Shown here: positions 1 through 5,635 of the stretch, piece by piece
Layout of the letters: every line of letters starts with the position of its first letter
How positions within the stretch are numbered: position 1 is the first letter of the stretch
Assembly (NCBI GenBank): GCA_002898955.1
Contig: BEIP01000114.1
Span: 1 to 5,635, forward strand
From: a bacterium HR39
Lineage (GTDB): Bacteria; Pseudomonadota; Alphaproteobacteria; Geminicoccales; Geminicoccaceae
DNA length: 5,635 bases
Reading direction: 5' to 3'
Program-made: the position numbers and the translations under genes
The notes under the pieces: generated by a model
The model's database searches: none
What the model saw: only the letters and a program-made list of their open reading frames with translations
What the model was told of the DNA's origin: nothing

Positions 1-1
1 G

Positions 2-814
2 CTGGAGGTTCCGGGGCAGAAAGACCTGTCGACGCGGGTCATCGACATCGTCGCGCCGCTGGGCAAGGGGCAGCGCGCGCTCATCGTCGCGCCGCCGCGC
101 ACCGGCAAGACGATGCTCATGCAGAACATCGCCCACTCGATCATGGCCAACCACCCCGAGGTGTTCCTCATCGTGCTGCTCATCGACGAGCGGCCCGAGG
201 AGGTCACCGACATGCAGCGCACGGTGCGCGGCGAGGTGGTGAGCTCCACCTTCGACGAGCCGGCCAGCCGTCACGTGCAGGTGGCGGAGATGGTGATCGA
301 GAAGGCCAAGCGGCTGGTGGAGCACGGGCGCGACGTCATCATCCTGCTCGACTCCATCACCCGCCTCGCGCGCGCCTACAACACGGTGGTGCCGAGCTCG
401 GGCAAGGTGCTCACGGGCGGTGTGGACGCCAACGCCCTGCAGCGGCCCAAGCGCTTCTTCGGCGCCGCGCGCAACATCGAGGAGGGCGGATCGCTCACCA
501 TCATCGCCACCGCCCTCATCGACACCGGCTCGCGCATGGACGAGGTGATCTTCGAGGAGTTCAAGGGCACCGGCAATGCGGAGATCGTCCTCGACCGCAG
601 GCTCGCCGACAAGCGGGTGTGGCCGGCCATCGACATCGCCAAGTCCGGCACCCGCAAGGAGGAGCTGCTGGTCGACCGGGCGACGCTCTCCCGCATGTGG
701 GTGCTGCGGCGCATCCTGAGCGGCATGGGCACGGTGGACGCCATGGAGTTCCTGCTGGACAAGATGCGTCTCACCAGGTCCAACGCCGAATTCTGGGCGG
801 CCATGAACGCCTGA
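2..814 (+). CDS. rho: Transcription termination factor Rho, C-terminal part (5' end outside window)
   Basis: Rho is a hexameric RNA-dependent ATPase and helicase that ends transcription at Rho-dependent sites in the cytoplasm. The visible 270 residues cover nearly the whole RecA-like motor. The N-terminal RNA-binding (CSD) domain lies off the left edge; E. coli Rho is 419 residues. Counting from the first visible codon: Walker A APPRTGKT at 30-37, IDERPEEV with the catalytic Glu at 61-68, Walker B VIILLD at 112-117, the Q-loop region [11 protein letters not shown] at 136-146, the R-loop KGTGN at 188-192, and the arginine-finger segment SGTRKEELL at 215-223. All key residues seem intact. Details such as PPRTGKT (E. 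coli has PPKAGKT) and [10 protein letters not shown] look alphaproteobacterial. Identity is certain; the taxonomic reading is from memory. The next gene starts 33 bases after the stop and may be co-transcribed. Confidence 0.98.
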   Translation: MEVPGQKDLSTRVIDIVAPLGKGQRALIVAPPRTGKTMLMQNIAHSIMANHPEVFLIVLLIDERPEEVTDMQRTVRGEVVSSTFDEPASRHVQVAEMVIEKAKRLVEHGRDVIILLDSITRLARAYNTVVPSSGKVLTGGVDANALQRPKRFFGAARNIEEGGSLTIIATALIDTGSRMDEVIFEEFKGTGNAEIVLDRRLADKRVWPAIDIAKSGTRKEELLVDRATLSRMWVLRRILSGMGTVDAMEFLLDKMRLTRSNAEFWAAMNA

Positions 815-838
815 GGCGGACGGGTCGCCTCCGCGGAG
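813..838 (+). other. Overlapping inverted repeats at the rho stop codon
   Basis: GAGGCG (813-818, overlapping the TGA stop) pairs with CGCCTC (826-831) around a 7-base loop. The perfect 10-bp palindrome CTCCGCGGAG (829-838) overlaps it by three bases. No T-run follows either, so neither is a standard intrinsic terminator. The second palindrome contains the GGAG that could serve as Shine-Dalgarno for the gene starting at 848. The repeats are directly visible; any role in termination or translation is inference, and such repeats are common in DNA this GC-rich. Confidence 0.35.
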
Positions 839-847
839 ACGGACGCC

Positions 848-1222
848 GTGCCGGCCTGGCTGCGCGGCTTCCTCGAGGTCCTGATGGCGCAGGTCGCGAT
901 CTGGCTCTTGGCCGGGCTCGTCGGTCTCGCCGCGGGGATCGTCGCCGCGATCGTCGCCGGGCCCGATGCCATGGACCTCGGCCCGGCCATCGGCATGCCG
1001 CTCGGCGGCCTGCCGGTCTTCGCCGTCGCCTTCATGGTCCTGTGGCTCGTCGCCTGGCGGCGATGGTTCCGCCAACGCATGCCGGCCGGGCGGTTCCTAC
1101 TCTCCCGGCTGGGCTCGCGCTCCCCGTCCTCGTCCAGCCGCTTGCCGGCGGAGGCGGTTACGGGGTCGGGCGCGTGGAGGGACCGCCGCGCGTCTTCTGG
1201 CGCATCCGGCCGGACGGCGTAG
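848..1222 (+). CDS. Small protein with two membrane segments, unknown function
   Basis: This 124-residue protein is not recognised. A GTG start is chosen because GGAG lies at 835-838, nine bases upstream. It shows two hydrophobic segments, at about residues 13-37 ([23 protein letters not shown]) and 48-70 ([17 protein letters not shown]). A basic patch RRWFRQR follows at 71-77, which suggests an inner-membrane hairpin with both ends in the cytoplasm. The first 80 residues look like real protein. The tail is a Ser/Arg/Gly-rich stretch that looks like out-of-frame reading of the next gene, which overlaps it by about 160 bases. A frameshift or assembly error, or a genuinely non-conserved tail, are both possible. 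It follows rho by 33 bases and may share its transcript. Confidence 0.55.
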   Translation: MPAWLRGFLEVLMAQVAIWLLAGLVGLAAGIVAAIVAGPDAMDLGPAIGMPLGGLPVFAVAFMVLWLVAWRRWFRQRMPAGRFLLSRLGSRSPSSSSRLPAEAVTGSGAWRDRRASSGASGRTA

Positions 1223-1926
1223 CCTACACCCTCGCGTCGGGTCGGGGCGCGTTTCGCGTCGACGGGGCCCTCGTGCAGAGCCGCTGCGAGACGCTGGCCG
1301 AGGGGCGGGTCTGCTTTCTCGTGATCGCAGGGGAAGCCCCGGACGGGGCGCGCTGCGAGACGGGGTCCACCTCCGCGGAACCCGTGTGGTGGATGCCCGG
1401 CTGGTATCGCGACGTGGACGGGCGGATCGGGACCGGCCGGCTGGTGGTGCGCGCCGCGCCCGCACCGCGTCCTGCCGCGCTCGCCTGGGAGGTGGCCGAG
1501 GGGCGGCTGCTGGTGGGGGTGGAGAGCGAGGCGCCGCTGGTGGTGGACGCCCCGTGCTTCCGCTTCGACGGCGATCTGCTGGTGCGCACGGGAGACGGCG
1601 GCGATGCGCTGCGGCCGGGTGGCTACCGCGCGTTCGACGACGGCGCGATGCTCTGCGCGGATCCGTCCCGCGGCGGCTACGACGGTCCCCTGCCGGCGCT
1701 GGTGGACGGCGCACGCACCCTGGCGCTGCCCGCGATCCCGGGCTTCGACGATCCGGAGAGCAACCGGCGGATCGTGGAGGGGATCCGCGAATACGGCCTC
1801 GCGGGCGGCCGCACGGCCGTGCACGCCGAGGTCCGGCCGCTCGGCCACCGCCCGGGCCGCTACGCCCACGAGCCCCTGCGGGTGGACGCGGCCTTCGAGC
1901 TGCGGCCGCGGCTCGAGCGGGGCTGA
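1063..1926 (+). CDS. Hypothetical secreted protein, start uncertain
   Basis: This protein is not recognised. The frame is convincingly coding up to its TGA. With ATG at 1063 it has 287 residues. It begins with a signal-peptide-like stretch ([25 protein letters not shown], residues 5-29, split here only by description) and then a globular part free of hydrophobic segments. There are five cysteines (75, 84, 98, 165, 198), which would suit disulfides in the periplasm or outside the cell. Tryptophan- and glycine-rich strands such as [12 protein letters not shown] and [11 protein letters not shown] suggest a beta-rich fold. The last part ([18 protein letters not shown], residues 263-280) loosely resembles the G-x-Y...L-x-V ending of pilin-type domains. 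GTG at 1042 is an alternative start and GTG at 1174 would lose the signal. None has a clear Shine-Dalgarno, so the start is weak. It overlaps the preceding gene out of frame. Confidence 0.7.
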   Translation: MVPPTHAGRAVPTLPAGLALPVLVQPLAGGGGYGVGRVEGPPRVFWRIRPDGVAYTLASGRGAFRVDGALVQSRCETLAEGRVCFLVIAGEAPDGARCETGSTSAEPVWWMPGWYRDVDGRIGTGRLVVRAAPAPRPAALAWEVAEGRLLVGVESEAPLVVDAPCFRFDGDLLVRTGDGGDALRPGGYRAFDDGAMLCADPSRGGYDGPLPALVDGARTLALPAIPGFDDPESNRRIVEGIREYGLAGGRTAVHAEVRPLGHRPGRYAHEPLRVDAAFELRPRLERG

Positions 1927-1935
1927 GGAGGCGGC

Positions 1936-2673
1936 TCAGACGTCGTCGCCCAGCAGCTCCATCAGCCGTTCGACGTCGCGGATCACCACCCGGTGCCCGT
2001 GCACCTCGACGCCGTGGGCGCGCAGGCGGGCGAAGGCGCGCGAGAGGGTCTCGGGCTGCATGCCGAGCCGCGCCGCCACCAGCACCTTGTCGTGGGGCAG
2101 CTCCACCGTTGCCGACCCGCTGCGCACGGCGGCGAGGCGCAGCAGGAAGGCGGCGAGGCGCTCGACGGTCGAGCGGGCGGCGAGCTGCTCCACCTGCCGC
2201 ACGAAGCGCTGCAGGCGCATGGCCATGGAGGCCATCACCCGGAAGCACAGCTCGCTGTGGCGGTGCAGGCGGTCGAGGAAGGTGGCGCGCTGGAGCACCA
2301 GCAGGCGCGCGTCCGCCACCACCTCCGCCGTGACCGGATAGTCGGTGCCGAGGAAGACCACCGCCTCGCCGATGCTCTCGCCGGGACCGAAGATGTGGAT
2401 GGTGACGTCTTGGCCGCGGGCGGTGCTGCGCCACAGCCGCACCCAGCCCTCCAGCACCACGAACAGCCGCTCGGCCGGCTCGCCCTGCAGGAACAGCACG
2501 CTGCCCCGCTCCGCCCGCCGCAGGTGGGCGTCGGCCAGCAGCAGTGCGAGTTCGCGGTCGGGCAAATTCTCGAACAGCGGCACCCGCCGCAGCACGGCGA
2601 GACCGTGCGGGCCGAGCCCCAGCCGGCGGGCGAAGGCCGGCGGTTCCTCCTCCCGTCTCGCCTCTTCGGCCAT
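1936..2673 (-). CDS. Crp/Fnr-family transcriptional regulator, Dnr-like
   Basis: This 245-residue cytoplasmic DNA-binding regulator has the full Crp/Fnr layout. A cyclic-nucleotide-binding-type beta roll spans about 30-125 (FLQGEPAERLFVVLEGWVRLWR at 61-82, GPGESIGEAVVFLG at 96-109). A dimerisation helix spans about 126-168 and the winged helix-turn-helix about 170-240. The recognition helix PETLSRAFARL (207-217) keeps E208, S211 and R212, equivalent to the residues with which FNR reads TTGAT. The Arg-Ser that holds cAMP in CRP is replaced by Val-Thr (YPVTAEVV), so cAMP is unlikely as effector. Only one Cys (C143) is present, so there is no FNR-type Fe-S cluster. The HTH region resembles Dnr, a haem-based nitric oxide sensor, but the ligand here is unknown. 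ATG at 2673 is chosen because GGGAG lies 7 bases upstream; an upstream in-frame TTG falls inside the likely promoter. Confidence 0.93.
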   Translation of the reverse strand: MAEEARREEEPPAFARRLGLGPHGLAVLRRVPLFENLPDRELALLLADAHLRRAERGSVLFLQGEPAERLFVVLEGWVRLWRSTARGQDVTIHIFGPGESIGEAVVFLGTDYPVTAEVVADARLLVLQRATFLDRLHRHSELCFRVMASMAMRLQRFVRQVEQLAARSTVERLAAFLLRLAAVRSGSATVELPHDKVLVAARLGMQPETLSRAFARLRAHGVEVHGHRVVIRDVERLMELLGDDV

Positions 2674-2701
2674 GGGACCGCTCCCGTCGGGGCCCGGGCG
2701 G

Positions 2702-2730
2702 ATTGTAGGGCCGGATCGCACCGCGACCAA
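2702..2730 (-). promoter_or_regulatory. Probable sigma-70 promoter of the Crp/Fnr-type gene
   Basis: On the minus strand TTGGTC (2725-2730) and TACAAT (2702-2707) are separated by exactly 17 bases. The -10 matches the consensus at 5 of 6 positions; the -35 matches at 3 of 6. Transcription would start near 2695, giving a leader of about 22 bases that contains the GGGAG ribosome-binding site before the ATG at 2673. A 6-bp inverted repeat, GGATTG (2700-2705) and CAATCC (2728-2733), overlaps both elements. TACAAT stands out against the very GC-rich background. Promoter activity is inferred. Confidence 0.6.
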
Positions 2731-2741
2731 TCCCGCGGATC

Positions 2742-2786
2742 CCCGCCGCCGCGGCGGGAAACCGCCGGGCCCACGCCGCCGCGGCG
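2742..2786. repeat. Two direct copies of a 13-bp dyad, centres 30 bp apart
   Basis: CGCCGCCGCGGCG occurs at 2744-2756 and again at 2774-2786. Each copy is a perfect 6-1-6 inverted repeat; the first extends to 8-1-8 (2742-2758). The copies lie between the 82-residue gene's stop and the regulator's promoter, at about -55 and -85 from the inferred start. They could be operators, or hairpins at the end of the upstream transcript. No T-run follows on either strand, so they are not standard intrinsic terminators. GC-rich chance repetition is also possible. Confidence 0.5.
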
Positions 2787-2787
2787 C

Positions 2788-3036
2788 TCAATAGTCCACG
2801 GTGCGCAGGCGGACGCCTTCGGGCGTCGTCTCCTCGCGCACCCGCGGCCGTTCCGCGGCGGAAGGGGCGATGCAGTCCGGCCGGGTCGGATCGCAGGGTG
2901 CCACCACGACCACCCGCACCGTCAGGGTGGCGTGCTCGCGAAAACGCGCCCTGCGGCCGGCTTCGGCGGGATCGGGCGGCAGCAGCGCGCCGGCGAGGGC
3001 GAGGAGCGGGAGCACGGACCGGACGGGACCACGCAC
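2788..3036 (-). CDS. Small secreted protein (82 aa) at the end of the pilus operon
   Basis: The protein is not recognised, but it carries a clear signal peptide: Arg residues at 2 and 6, the hydrophobic core VLPLLALAGALL (8-19) and the cleavage motif AEA before Gly27. The mature part is about 56 residues. It begins with a basic stretch, then a strong alternating strand ATLTVRVVVVAPC (36-48), then CDPTRPDC with Cys48 and Cys55, and ends in VRLRTVDY. The strand before the first Cys resembles the N-terminal extension of pilins, and the ending resembles a final pilin strand, so this may be a minimal or internally shortened pilin-like protein. The GTG start at 3036 has GGAG about 8 bases upstream and is the only start before an in-frame stop at 3106. 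It follows the SCPU gene by 117 bases and is probably in the same transcript. Function is unknown. Confidence 0.72.
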   Translation of the reverse strand: MRGPVRSVLPLLALAGALLPPDPAEAGRRARFREHATLTVRVVVVAPCDPTRPDCIAPSAAERPRVREETTPEGVRLRTVDY

Positions 3037-3153
3037 GGCTCGACTCCGCAGCTCGGGACCGTGCGCATCCTGCCATCGAGCCGCGGAGCGCGCGTTGCCG
3101 GAATTTCACCACGATCGCCCGCCGCCGGCGAAAACGGCCGGTTCCGCAGGGAC
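3037..3153. other. Gap between the SCPU gene and the 82-residue gene
   Basis: This 117-base stretch holds one weak inverted repeat, CCGGC (3125-3129) and GCCGG (3137-3141) around a 7-base loop. No T-run follows it. I see no convincing promoter on either strand. Confidence 0.3.
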
Positions 3154-3591
3154 TTAGAACTCGAGGGTGACCGTGAGCGAGTCGGTGTAATCGCCTTCCG
3201 GCACACCCGGCTGCGCGGGCAGGAAGCCGTGCATGGGGAACTCCCGCTCCTCGCCGGCCGCCACGCGGCCGCCGACGGTGGCGGTGCCGCCCGCGCCGTC
3301 GCCCCAGATGTCGTAGGTCTGCTGGTTGGTGAAGATCTGGTAGAGGAGGCGCACCCCGCGCGGTCCCACCATGTGCCGCCAGGCGTAGTCGCCCGACGAG
3401 CCGGGCGAGATGGAGATCCGCACGTCGGCCTCGGTGTCGCAGCTCACCCGCACGTGGCCGCGGGCGAAGTTCAGGCGGTCGACGGTGACGGTGCCGAAGG
3501 CGATCCCCTCCGCACTCACCGTGCAGCCGGCCGAGGCCGCGGCCGGCACCAGCACGCCCGCGACGGCTAGGACGATTCGACGGACTCGCAC
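3154..3591 (-). CDS. Spore coat U (SCPU) domain pilus protein
   Basis: This is a 145-residue exported subunit of the SCPU family, found in archaic (Csu-like) chaperone-usher pili. The signal peptide covers about 1-21 (RIVLAVAGVLVPAAASA) with cleavage before GCTVSA. Family marks are Cys23 and Cys51 (probable disulfide), AFGTV at 31-35, the central LYQIFTNQQTYDIWGDG (83-99) and the closing strand GDYTDSLTVTLEF (133-145). Mature Cys is only the second residue, so the N-terminal donor strand usual in polymerising pilins is missing. The tip subunit CsuE sits after the usher in Acinetobacter csu and has two such domains, whereas this protein has one; a tip or cap role is inferred. Translation starts at GTG 3591 behind GGGAGAGG. 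The start lies 25 bases inside the usher gene, pointing to translational coupling. Confidence 0.92.
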   Translation of the reverse strand: MRVRRIVLAVAGVLVPAAASAGCTVSAEGIAFGTVTVDRLNFARGHVRVSCDTEADVRISISPGSSGDYAWRHMVGPRGVRLLYQIFTNQQTYDIWGDGAGGTATVGGRVAAGEEREFPMHGFLPAQPGVPEGDYTDSLTVTLEF

Positions 3592-5635
3592 GCCACCTCT
3601 CCCAGATCGGGCATGGGATCGCCGCCGGCCGGGGGATGCAGGGTGCAGCGGAAGCGGACCGGCCCCTCGCCGCCCTCGAGGGTCACCGGTGCGTCGCCGA
3701 GACCGCGCAGGTGGGCGAAGCCGTCGCGGCCGACCAGGGCCCGGGCGCGGCCGTCGGCCGCGACCAGTTCGAGCCCGGCGGGAAGCGGCGATCCGCTGGC
3801 GAGCAGCCGCGCCGTCGCCTCCCGCTCGCGCCGCACGCCGAAGTCCACCAGCACGGCGCCGCCGCGCACCGGCGACACCACCACCTCGGGCCGTTCCACC
3901 GTCACGCCGAGGGGCAGGTCCTCGAGGGCGAGCTGCAGGCGGTTGTCCTCGTAGGGCCGCAGGCCTGGCACCAGCAGGAAGCCGTCCTCGTCGGTGCGGC
4001 CCACCTCGCGGTGGTCGAGGTAGACCCGTACCCCCGGCAGGCCCGGCAGCGAGACCAGCCCGAAGGCGCGGCCGATGCGGCGGCTCGCCAGCAGCCGGCC
4101 GCGGGCGTAGGCGAGGCTGCCGTCGAGATCGAGGCGCACCCGCCCGCCGTCCTCCGTGAGCTCGGCGAGGCCGCCGATGCGCCCCAGGCGTCCCTGGTAC
4201 TCGGCGCGGCCGTCGAGGCGCCGCACGTCGTCACCCGCCTCGGCGGCGATGCGCCAGTCGAGGCCGAGATCGCCCGCGCCCCTTCCCTGGCGGAAGGAGG
4301 CGCGGGCGCGGGTGGAGCGGTCGGAGACATCCAGCCCGCCCGAGACCAGCCGGCTGTCGCCGAGCGGCAGGGCGTAGTGGACGGAGAGCGCCATGTCCGA
4401 GCGCGGCTCGAACAGCTTCGCCGCGTTCAAAAGCAGCGAGCCGCGCCCGAGGGGCAGCGACCAGGAGAGGGTGCCGGAGAGGGTGTCCTCGGCATCCACC
4501 ATGTCGCGGCGCACCAGGTGCAGGCCCAGCCGGCCGAGGGGCCCGAGGCCGATGCCGAGTCGCGCCTCGTCCACCCGCCGCACCTCGCCGCGGTCGCCCG
4601 ACTGGCGGAAGTCGGGCGAGGTGTAGCGGGTGCGCAGGCCGAGGTCGAAGGGACGCGAGGCGTATTCGTAGCCGAGCTCGGCGAGGACGCCGGAACCCGG
4701 CCCGTCGGCGGTGCTGGCGCCGAGGGCGCCGGTGAGCACGCCGAAGGTGCCGAGCTTCACGGTGGCCCCGGCCACGGCGGCGGCCCGGCCGGGTTGCCAT
4801 TCGCCGTGCAGTTCGCCGGTCAGTGCGTCGGTGAAGCCGTAGCGCACGGTGCCGGCGGCGAAGGGATCGCCGTAGGCGAAACTGCTCTCGCCGTAGCGGC
4901 GGCGCAGAAAGCCCGCCTCCACCGACCAGTCGGCGAGACCGGCGCGCAGCAGTCGCGACGAGACGTAGTAGCGCTGGGTGACGAGCCGCTCGCGCCCGAG
5001 CAGGTCCTTCACGCGCAGCTGCACCTCGCCGGCACCGGTGAGCACCGGCACGTCGCCGAAGCTGAAGGGACCGGGCGGCACCTCGCCGCTCGCCTGACGG
5101 ATGTTGTCGATCAGCACCTCCACCACCGAGCGCTCCTCGGCGAGGCCGCCGATGGCGGGGAGGGGGAAGGTGACGAAGTAGGGATCGAGCGAGAAGTCGG
5201 TGCCGTACTGCAGGCCGAAGAAGCGGACCGATCCGGCGAAGCTGCCGCCGCGGCTCAGGGAATCGCCGATCCTGAGCGTGGTGCGGCGCTCGGGAAAGTC
5301 GCGCACGAAGGTGGTCTCGAGCCGCACCGCCTCGGGATGGTCGGGCACGTCGCGCACCGCGAGGCTGGATGTCAGCACGCCCGGCGCTCCGAAGACGCCC
5401 GCCTCGAACAGCCCGCCACCGCCCTCGCGCACGCCCCGGCCGGCGGTCACGCTCACGTCGTAGTCGACGAATGCTCCGGCGACGGTGGAGGGCTCCGCCT
5501 CGCGCCGGCGCCCGGGCAGCACCACCGTGGGCTCGAAGGCCTGCGGCGCCACCCGCAGCTCGAGCACGAGCCTCTCCTCGTCGAAGCGCACCCCGGCGTC
5601 GGGCAGGGCGTCGAGCGGCACGAAGGGCCGGCCCT
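3567..5635 (-). CDS. Outer-membrane fimbrial usher, Csu-like (5' end outside window)
   Basis: The usher is an outer-membrane beta-barrel that receives chaperone-bound subunits in the periplasm and threads them out as a pilus. The visible 688 residues lack most of the N-terminal periplasmic domain; its end is seen as GRPFVPLDALPDAGVRFDEERL at 1-22. The barrel follows from about residue 55. A plug domain sits at about 155-228, with FPLPAIGGLAEERSVVEVL, VPPGPFSFGDVPVL and the RYYVS ending. Strands resume until about 515. Two C-terminal plug-like domains close the protein, at about 520-600 (VRVYLDHREVGRTDEDGFLLVPGL) and 601-688. The two Cys in the last domain (about 663 and 682) match the usual usher pair. 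No frameshift is seen. Subfamily is judged from the neighbouring SCPU gene. Upstream partners (chaperone, main pilins) should lie beyond 5635. Confidence 0.96.
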   Translation of the reverse strand, partial: GRPFVPLDALPDAGVRFDEERLVLELRVAPQAFEPTVVLPGRRREAEPSTVAGAFVDYDVSVTAGRGVREGGGGLFEAGVFGAPGVLTSSLAVRDVPDHPEAVRLETTFVRDFPERRTTLRIGDSLSRGGSFAGSVRFFGLQYGTDFSLDPYFVTFPLPAIGGLAEERSVVEVLIDNIRQASGEVPPGPFSFGDVPVLTGAGEVQLRVKDLLGRERLVTQRYYVSSRLLRAGLADWSVEAGFLRRRYGESSFAYGDPFAAGTVRYGFTDALTGELHGEWQPGRAAAVAGATVKLGTFGVLTGALGASTADGPGSGVLAELGYEYASRPFDLGLRTRYTSPDFRQSGDRGEVRRVDEARLGIGLGPLGRLGLHLVRRDMVDAEDTLSGTLSWSLPLGRGSLLLNAAKLFEPRSDMALSVHYALPLGDSRLVSGGLDVSDRSTRARASFRQGRGAGDLGLDWRIAAEAGDDVRRLDGRAEYQGRLGRIGGLAELTEDGGRVRLDLDGSLAYARGRLLASRRIGRAFGLVSLPGLPGVRVYLDHREVGRTDEDGFLLVPGLRPYEDNRLQLALEDLPLGVTVERPEVVVSPVRGGAVLVDFGVRREREATARLLASGSPLPAGLELVAADGRARALVGRDGFAHLRGLGDAPVTLEGGEGPVRFRCTLHPPAGGDPMPDLGEVACESVESS

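Noticed and set aside
376..1869. Minus-strand open frame of 497 codons opposite rho and the secreted-protein gene
   Set aside because: Part lies antisense to conserved Rho codons and the product is low-complexity; no domain, signal peptide or ribosome site supports it.
966..2333. Plus-strand open frame of 455 codons
   Set aside because: Extremely Arg-rich product in the third frame of better-supported genes.
2742..2787. Intrinsic terminator after the 82-residue gene
   Set aside because: Strong GC hairpins are present, but no T-run follows on the minus or plus strand.
3074..3090. Sigma-54-like TGGCA...GCA on the minus strand before the 82-residue gene
   Set aside because: The second element lacks the TTGC core and the match is no better than chance.
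1097..3112. Very long open frame on the minus strand (671 codons)
   Set aside because: It crosses the secreted-protein, regulator and small-protein genes, and its product is Arg/Ala/Pro/Gly-rich without domains. This is typical of stop-poor shadow frames in GC-rich DNA.
1993..3570. Plus-strand open frame of 525 codons opposite the regulator and SCPU genes
   Set aside because: The product is His/Gly/Arg/Ala-rich and mirrors genes with clear domains on the other strand.
3902..4800. Additional minus-strand frames inside the usher gene
   Set aside because: They sit within a continuous usher frame with recognisable plug and C-terminal domains; products are Ala/Arg/Ser-rich.
1..5635. FNR/Dnr boxes (TTGAT-N4-ATCAA) and mobile elements, tRNA or CRISPR signatures
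   Set aside because: Looked for by eye and not found; no half-site pair, terminal inverted repeats, cloverleaf or spaced repeats were seen.

Overview
This is a very GC-rich bacterial window (my estimate is about 70% G+C) with seven protein-coding genes. The first and last are cut by the window edges. The Rho protein at the left edge fits an alphaproteobacterium best: it has the Walker A version APPRTGKT, the segment [12 protein letters not shown] and the C-terminal stretch [15 protein letters not shown]. This placement comes from remembered family sequences, not from a search.

Left part, + strand (2-1926). The C-terminal two thirds of transcription termination factor Rho is followed by a small protein with two membrane segments (848-1222) and an unrecognised secreted protein (about 1063-1926). 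The last two overlap in different frames by about 160 bases, so either a start is misplaced or the overlap is real. The usual alphaproteobacterial neighbours of rho that I remember (such as mnmE) are absent.

Right part, - strand (1936-5635). Reading leftwards, it holds an outer-membrane fimbrial usher (its 5' end is off the window), a spore coat U (SCPU) domain protein, an 82-residue secreted protein and a Crp/Fnr regulator. Usher plus SCPU protein identifies the distal end of a Csu-like archaic chaperone-usher pilus operon. The chaperone and main pilins should lie beyond the right edge. The usher and SCPU genes overlap by 25 bases and are probably translationally coupled. The small secreted gene follows after 117 bases and may be the last gene of the operon.

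The regulator has its own likely sigma-70 promoter (TTGGTC-17 bp-TACAAT) and a good Shine-Dalgarno sequence. Two perfect 13-bp dyads lie upstream of the promoter with centres 30 bp apart. The protein resembles Dnr-type members of the Crp/Fnr superfamily: it keeps the E-x-x-S-R DNA-reading residues, lacks the Arg-Ser that binds cAMP, and lacks an Fe-S cysteine cluster. It may control the pilus operon, but no site was seen that proves this. It converges on the secreted-protein gene with 9 bases between the stop codons.

The most interesting points are the pilin-like features of the 82-residue protein next to an SCPU protein that lacks a donor-strand extension, the tandem dyads before the regulator, and the long out-of-frame overlap behind rho. 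No RNA genes, insertion sequences, CRISPR arrays or attachment sites were seen.
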